Positions 58,987 to 64,000 of a stretch of DNA of 64,000 nt are shown here, piece by piece. A program made the translations under genes and the position numbers. The stretch is taken from contig NZ_AP028908.1 in the NCBI RefSeq assembly GCF_037076465.1, positions 3,782,001 through 3,846,000 on the forward strand. The letters are read 5' to 3'. Position 1 is the first letter of the stretch. The number at the start of each line of letters is the position of its first letter. Below the pieces are notes generated by a model. The model saw only the letters and a program-made list of their open reading frames with translations, was not told the DNA's origin and did not search any database. Origin of the DNA: Pectobacterium araliae. GTDB lineage: Bacteria > Pseudomonadota > Gammaproteobacteria > Enterobacterales > Enterobacteriaceae.

Positions 58987-59763
58987 ATGGCACTCACTGA
59001 ACCCAGACGGCTATACCAGCAATTAGCCGCAGAATTAAAACAGCGTATCGAAAGCGGTATATATCAGGTCGGCGAAAAATTACCGGCAGAACGTTATATT
59101 TCTGAAGAAATGAACGTCAGCCGCACCGTAGTACGTGAAGCTATCATCATGCTGGAAGTCGAAGGATACGTTGAAGTACGCAAAGGTTCAGGTATTCACG
59201 TTATTTCCAACCAGCAGAAGAACCCGCTCATTAATAGTAGCGATATTGAATTCGTTGCGGCCGGCCCATTTGAGCTACTTCAGGCTCGTCAGCTTATTGA
59301 AAGTAACATTGCTGAATTTGCGGCCACGCAGGTGACCCGTCAGGACATCATCCAACTGATGGAAATTCAGGAATATGCGCGTCAGGAAGATCGTTTCCGT
59401 GATTCTCAGTGGGATCTCAAATTCCACGTCCAGGTTGCGCTGGCTACGCAAAACTCCGCGATGGCAACCATCGTAGAAAAAATGTGGAGCCAGCGGGTTC
59501 ATAATCCCTACTGGCGTAAATTGCATGAGCACATCGACGACAAGTCGATTGAAAGCTGGTGCGAAGAGCACGACCGCATCCTTAAAGCGCTGATGCGCAA
59601 AGATCCATACGCCGCAAAACTGGCAATGTGGCAACATCTGGAAAATACTAAACAGATGCTGTTTCGCGCCACAACGGATGATTTCGAGTTTAACGTCGAT
59701 CGTTACATGTTCGCCGAAAACCCCGTCGTTCATCTCGACCAGATACACACCGGTAAACCCTAA
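58987..59763 (+). CDS. exuR: Hexuronate regulon repressor ExuR
   Basis: 258 aa from ATG 58987 ([20 protein letters not shown]). GntR/FadR-type winged HTH (1-75, [20 protein letters not shown]) and FCD effector domain. Colinear with E. coli ExuR. It represses uxaCBA and exuT unless fructuronate or tagaturonate is present. Confidence 0.95.
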   Translation: MALTEPRRLYQQLAAELKQRIESGIYQVGEKLPAERYISEEMNVSRTVVREAIIMLEVEGYVEVRKGSGIHVISNQQKNPLINSSDIEFVAAGPFELLQARQLIESNIAEFAATQVTRQDIIQLMEIQEYARQEDRFRDSQWDLKFHVQVALATQNSAMATIVEKMWSQRVHNPYWRKLHEHIDDKSIESWCEEHDRILKALMRKDPYAAKLAMWQHLENTKQMLFRATTDDFEFNVDRYMFAENPVVHLDQIHTGKP

Positions 59764-61008
<1,245 letters not shown>

Positions 61009-61010
61009 TC

Positions 61011-61406
61011 GTGTCACGTCACTGGCTATTCCCTAAGTTTTCCCCCAGGAAAGTAGGTCGCATACTGCTCTTACTTGCCCTGCCACTGATTGCCTTAACG
61101 CAGTCCCAATCAGTGCGTCTTTCCCAAGACGATGCTATGCTACATATCAAACCTTATGGCGGTGCCGCATTGCCAGATGGCTTTTACGTGTATCAGCGCC
61201 TCAATGAAAAAGGGATAGCGATCAAAAGTATTACGCCAGAACAAGATAGCCTGATCGTTCGTCTTGCTTCACCAGAACAGAGTATCGCAGCCAGAGATGT
61301 CCTGCGTTTGTCTCTCCCTAAAGTCACCATTACTGCGCAGCAAGTGACAACCCCGCCCCCCTTCTGGCAGCAGAAACTGACACAGAAACAATCCAAACTG
61401 GGGTGA
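61011..61406 (+). CDS. mzrA: EnvZ/OmpR modulator MzrA
   Basis: 131 aa with a GTG start at 61011 (preceded by GGGAG). One N-terminal membrane segment ([16 protein letters not shown]) and a periplasmic domain with [20 protein letters not shown] then ITPEQDSL, as in E. coli MzrA (yqjB), which binds EnvZ and links Cpx to OmpR. Overlaps yqjC by 4 bp. Confidence 0.88.
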   Translation: MSRHWLFPKFSPRKVGRILLLLALPLIALTQSQSVRLSQDDAMLHIKPYGGAALPDGFYVYQRLNEKGIAIKSITPEQDSLIVRLASPEQSIAARDVLRLSLPKVTITAQQVTTPPPFWQQKLTQKQSKLG

Positions 61407-61816
61407 CGACTATGACATTATTTCCATCGAAACTATCTCCATCCATTATTGCCTTATCTGTCCTGCTTTCCGGTCATGCGCTGGCTAATACCGCCAGTCA
61501 GGTAGAGACCTGTCAGCAGAAAGCGCAAGATATTCAGCGCCAAATCGATGAAGCGCGTAAACACGGTAATCAGAACCGCATTAGTGGATTAGAGAAGGCA
61601 CTGGACGGCGTGAAAACCCACTGCACGGATGTTGGGTTAGCAGAGAAACGTCAGGAAACCATTGCGAAAAAACGCAAAGACGTCGTTGAACGGCAGCAAG
61701 AACTGAATGAAAGCCGCCAGAAAGGGGATGACGCCGACAAGATCCTCAAGCGCGAAAGAAAGCTGGCTGAAGCCGAGCAGGAATTACGCGCCGCGGAACG
61801 TGCCTCATCGCAATAA
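61403..61816 (+). CDS. yqjC: DUF1090 periplasmic protein YqjC
   Basis: 137 aa from GTG 61403, or 134 from ATG 61412. Signal peptide ([17 protein letters not shown]). Mature part is charged helix with [20 protein letters not shown] and RIS.LEKAL..V..HC, the DUF1090 pattern. Coupled to mzrA by the GTGA overlap. Confidence 0.9.
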   Translation: MTTMTLFPSKLSPSIIALSVLLSGHALANTASQVETCQQKAQDIQRQIDEARKHGNQNRISGLEKALDGVKTHCTDVGLAEKRQETIAKKRKDVVERQQELNESRQKGDDADKILKRERKLAEAEQELRAAERASSQ

Positions 61817-61991
61817 CCCATCAATAGATTGCCCTGATAAAACACACAGCAACTGTTCATTTTGTATTCAAAAACCAAATCACTAAAATTTACAGCGCGT
61901 TATCAGAATTGTCCGTACCCATTTAGGGCGGCATAAATTTCAGCTTCAGCTATAGTTAACGTTCAGGTTTATAACATGAAGGGTTATTAAT

Positions 61992-62297
61992 ATGGCTAAA
62001 GATCAAAATTCTGAGTACCTACGCGCCGAATTGAAATCACTAGCGGACACACTGGAAGAAGTATTAAGCACCTCCAGCGATAAATCTAAAGCAGAACTCG
62101 ACAAACTGCGTAGTAAGGCAGAGAGCGCACTGAAAGAAACCCGTAGTCGCCTGAGCGATACGGGTGAGCGCATCGCATCCCACACCAAAGAAGCGGTTGA
62201 ATCAGCGGATGACTATGTGCGTCAGAATCCATGGACCGGTGTCGGCATTGGTGCAGCAGTCGGCGTCGTGCTTGGCGTTCTGCTGTCTCGTCGCTAA
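61992..62297 (+). CDS. yqjD: YqjD, ElaB/YgaM family ribosome-associated membrane protein
   Basis: 101 aa. Long N-terminal helix, then a C-terminal membrane segment (NPWTGVGIGAAVGVVLGVLL) ending SRR, the family signature. In E. coli YqjD binds ribosomes at the membrane in stationary phase. Confidence 0.93.
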   Translation: MAKDQNSEYLRAELKSLADTLEEVLSTSSDKSKAELDKLRSKAESALKETRSRLSDTGERIASHTKEAVESADDYVRQNPWTGVGIGAAVGVVLGVLLSRR

Positions 62298-62311
62298 TTT
62301 AGCGGATTGCT

Positions 62312-62707
62312 ATGACGGATAAATCACAACAAGGCCCCGCAAGCGGGGTCATGGCTTCTGCTCAGCGCATCATCTCCATTATTGTCAGCATGGTGGAAAG
62401 CCGCGTCCGATTGGCTGTAATTGAATTAGAGGAAGAGAAAGCCAATCTAATTCAGTTGCTGATCATGGTCGGCTTGACGCTGCTTTTTGCCACTTTTGGC
62501 ATTATGAGCCTGATTGCGCTGATCATCTGGGGCATCGACCCACAATATCGTCTCTTTGCGTTGGGATGTATTACCGCCACATTGCTTGGGCTGGCGCTGA
62601 TAGGCGGCATATGGACACTCCTAAAAGTACGTCGTTCTACCTTGCTCAAAGCAACGCGTAAGGAGCTGGCGACCGACAGATCGCTGTTGGAGGAAGAGAC
62701 CAAGTGA
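62312..62707 (+). CDS. yqjE: Phage-holin family membrane protein YqjE
   Basis: 131 aa. Two membrane segments (LIQLLIMVGLTLLFATFGIM; LFALGCITATLLGLALIGG) after a helical start. Lies 14 bp behind yqjD and overlaps yqjK by 4 bp (GTGA). Function unknown despite the family name. Confidence 0.92.
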   Translation: MTDKSQQGPASGVMASAQRIISIIVSMVESRVRLAVIELEEEKANLIQLLIMVGLTLLFATFGIMSLIALIIWGIDPQYRLFALGCITATLLGLALIGGIWTLLKVRRSTLLKATRKELATDRSLLEEETK

Positions 62708-62994
62708 ATCAGCACCAACAGCGAGACAGAGAAAAAGCCCAGCTACTGCGCCAGATACAACAGCAGCGGCTGGATTTATCGGCAGGTAAGAAGCACTGGC
62801 TGAATACCACAGCCCGTTACGATCGCGGCTGGCAAAGCCTGATGCAGTGGCGTAAATACTGGATCGTAGGTTCCAGCCTCGTGGCACTCTATGGTGTGCG
62901 CCATCCCAGCCGCATGATTCGCTGGGGACGCCGCCTCGTCGGGCTTTGGGGGACATTCCGACTCGTACGCAAAACATTTGACCAACGCCCGTAA
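62704..62994 (+). CDS. yqjK: YqjK-like protein
   Basis: 96 aa, GTG start at 62704 overlapping the yqjE stop. Basic, with one weak hydrophobic stretch (YWIVGSSLVALYGVR). Pattern REKAQLLRQIQQQRLDLSA matches YqjK. Confidence 0.9.
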   Translation: MNQHQQRDREKAQLLRQIQQQRLDLSAGKKHWLNTTARYDRGWQSLMQWRKYWIVGSSLVALYGVRHPSRMIRWGRRLVGLWGTFRLVRKTFDQRP

Positions 62995-63268
62995 CGCTCT
63001 CTGTTTCATCGATTATTTGCCTTCCCTATTAGACACTTCTCATCTCACTTTTTGCCTAACGCGCTCACGTTTTTACAGCGCGTTCTTGCCTAATTAACTG
63101 AACATCAATTTTTCTGAAATAAAGCAACAATTATACTCGCTGGCAGCGCAAATCATCTCTCTATACTATCTGCCCATAACCTGATGGCGGGCAACGTTTT
63201 CAGATAACACCTGCTACAACAAACACAATAGGGTCGTATAGCCCACAACAAAATCAATTGGAGAGATG

Positions 63269-63664
63269 ATGAAAAATTTAGAAAGCACTGCACTGCTGGT
63301 TGCTCGTATCTTAATGCCGATTCTGTTTATCGTTGCAGGTTACGGTAAGCTGGGTGATGCCTATGCAGGCACACAACAATACATGCAGGCGATGGGCGTA
63401 CCGACCTTCCTGCTGCCGCTGACCATTCTGCTGGAACTGGGTGGTGGTTTGGCGGTTCTGTTCGGGCTGCTGACGCGTACTGTCGCGCTGGCCACTGCGG
63501 GCTTTACACTGCTGACTGCACTGCTTTTCCACTCTAACTTTGCGGAAGGCATGAACCAACTGATGTTCATGAAAAACCTGACCATCGCTGGTGGTTACCT
63601 CCTGCTGGCTGTCACTGGCCCAGGCGCATTCAGCATCGACCGCCTGCTGGGCAAAAAGTGGTAA
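63269..63664 (+). CDS. yqjF: DoxX family membrane protein YqjF
   Basis: 131 aa from ATG 63269 (MKNLESTALLVARILMPILF), better spaced from GGAG (63260-63263) than the adjacent ATG at 63266. Four membrane segments, with the DoxX-like AGYGKLGDAYAGTQQYMQAM region. Colinear with E. coli YqjF. Probably cotranscribed with yqjG in many enterobacteria, but a terminator lies between here. Confidence 0.93.
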   Translation: MKNLESTALLVARILMPILFIVAGYGKLGDAYAGTQQYMQAMGVPTFLLPLTILLELGGGLAVLFGLLTRTVALATAGFTLLTALLFHSNFAEGMNQLMFMKNLTIAGGYLLLAVTGPGAFSIDRLLGKKW

Positions 63665-63714
63665 GGCGAACCTTTTCCGGTTTGTACTACACTTAATCAT
63701 CAAATAATGAATGA

Positions 63715-63746
63715 GACGGCAAGCACACAAAGCTTGCCGTCGTTTT
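63715..63746 (+). terminator. yqjF terminator
   Basis: GACGGCAAGC (63715-63724), 7-nt loop, GCTTGCCGTC (63732-63741), then GTTTTA. Perfect 10-bp stem. Confidence 0.85.
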
Positions 63747-63768
63747 ATCATCACTCACGGGAGGATTT

Positions 63769-64000
63769 ATGGGACAACTGGTTGACGGCGTATGGCACGA
63801 TACCTGGTATGAAACCAAATCTACCGGCGGTCACTTTAAACGTTCAGAATCTGTATTCCGTAATTGGGTAACGCCTGATGGCTCTCCCGGCCTCACTGGC
63901 AAAGGCGGCTTTCCCGCTCAGTCTGGCCGTTATCACTTGTATGTTTCACTCGCCTGTCCGTGGGCACATCGCACACTATTAATGCGACAGTTGAAAGGGT
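63769..64000 (+). CDS. yqjG: Glutathionyl-hydroquinone reductase YqjG (C-terminus cut)
   Basis: 77 codons to the window edge: MGQLVDGVWHDTWYETKSTG then GHFKRSESVFRNWVT... SLACPWAHRTLLMRQLKG. The CPWA motif holds the catalytic Cys of the Xi-class glutathione transferases. GGGAGGATTT precedes the ATG. About 250 residues lie outside. Confidence 0.93.
   Translation, partial: MGQLVDGVWHDTWYETKSTGGHFKRSESVFRNWVTPDGSPGLTGKGGFPAQSGRYHLYVSLACPWAHRTLLMRQLKG

Overview
The window looks like the chromosome of a soft-rot enterobacterium, most likely Pectobacterium or a close relative. It has enterobacterial housekeeping genes (dcw cluster, cra, mdh, argR, rpsU-dnaG-rpoD), a hexuronate pathway (uxaA, uxaB, uxaC, exuT, exuR) as expected in a pectin-degrading plant pathogen, and proteins close to but distinct from their E. 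coli counterparts. The genus is an inference from gene content and recalled protein similarity; no search was run.

Layout. (1) 1-7051: the start of the division and cell-wall cluster on the minus strand (mraZ, rsmH, ftsL, ftsI, murE running off the left edge), its Pmra promoter with three MraZ boxes, alaE, and cra. (2) 7259-9179: a complete group IIC intron with an intact reverse transcriptase/maturase, sitting directly behind the mdh terminator at a point where E. coli gene order is broken. (3) 9252-17351: mdh, argR, tsaD, rpsU-dnaG-rpoD, mug and the tRNA-Ile2 gene ileX. (4) 17306-36073: an 18.7 kb integrated element in ileX, bounded by 48-bp direct repeats. It carries a P4-type integrase, an AlpA-like regulator, an AntA-type antirepressor, a chain of small overlapping genes ending in a DUF927 helicase, an array of GTGGGTTA iterons just behind that helicase, and a tail-like module (tape-measure protein with a lytic transglycosylase domain, two paralogous unknown proteins, a possible tail component and a Nu1-like HTH protein). 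An IS630 and an IS110/IS1111 element interrupt it. It reads as a phage satellite or phage-derived replicative element. (5) 36203-41255: a decaying region with a nasA fragment, a bglA pseudogene with two internal amber codons, a sulfatase remnant, an intact anaerobic sulfatase maturase and a deleted bglF-like PTS permease, with two BglG-type leader terminators. (6) 41412-44571: DUF305 protein, diguanylate cyclase, Spy, small coiled-coil protein. (7) 44787-64000: conserved backbone fadH, rlmG, ygjR, Mn riboswitch-alx, sstT, ygjV, the uxa/exu hexuronate genes, and yqjA-mzrA-yqjCDEK-yqjF-yqjG (yqjG cut by the right edge).

How the parts work together. The uxaC, uxaB and uxaA enzymes convert uronates imported by ExuT, under ExuR, to 2-keto-3-deoxygluconate. 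YqjA, MzrA and the YqjCDEK proteins form an envelope-related block. The island shows a modular order (integration, regulation, replication, cargo, morphogenesis, packaging-like), nearly all on the minus strand, and is the part of the window most likely to hold undescribed biology.
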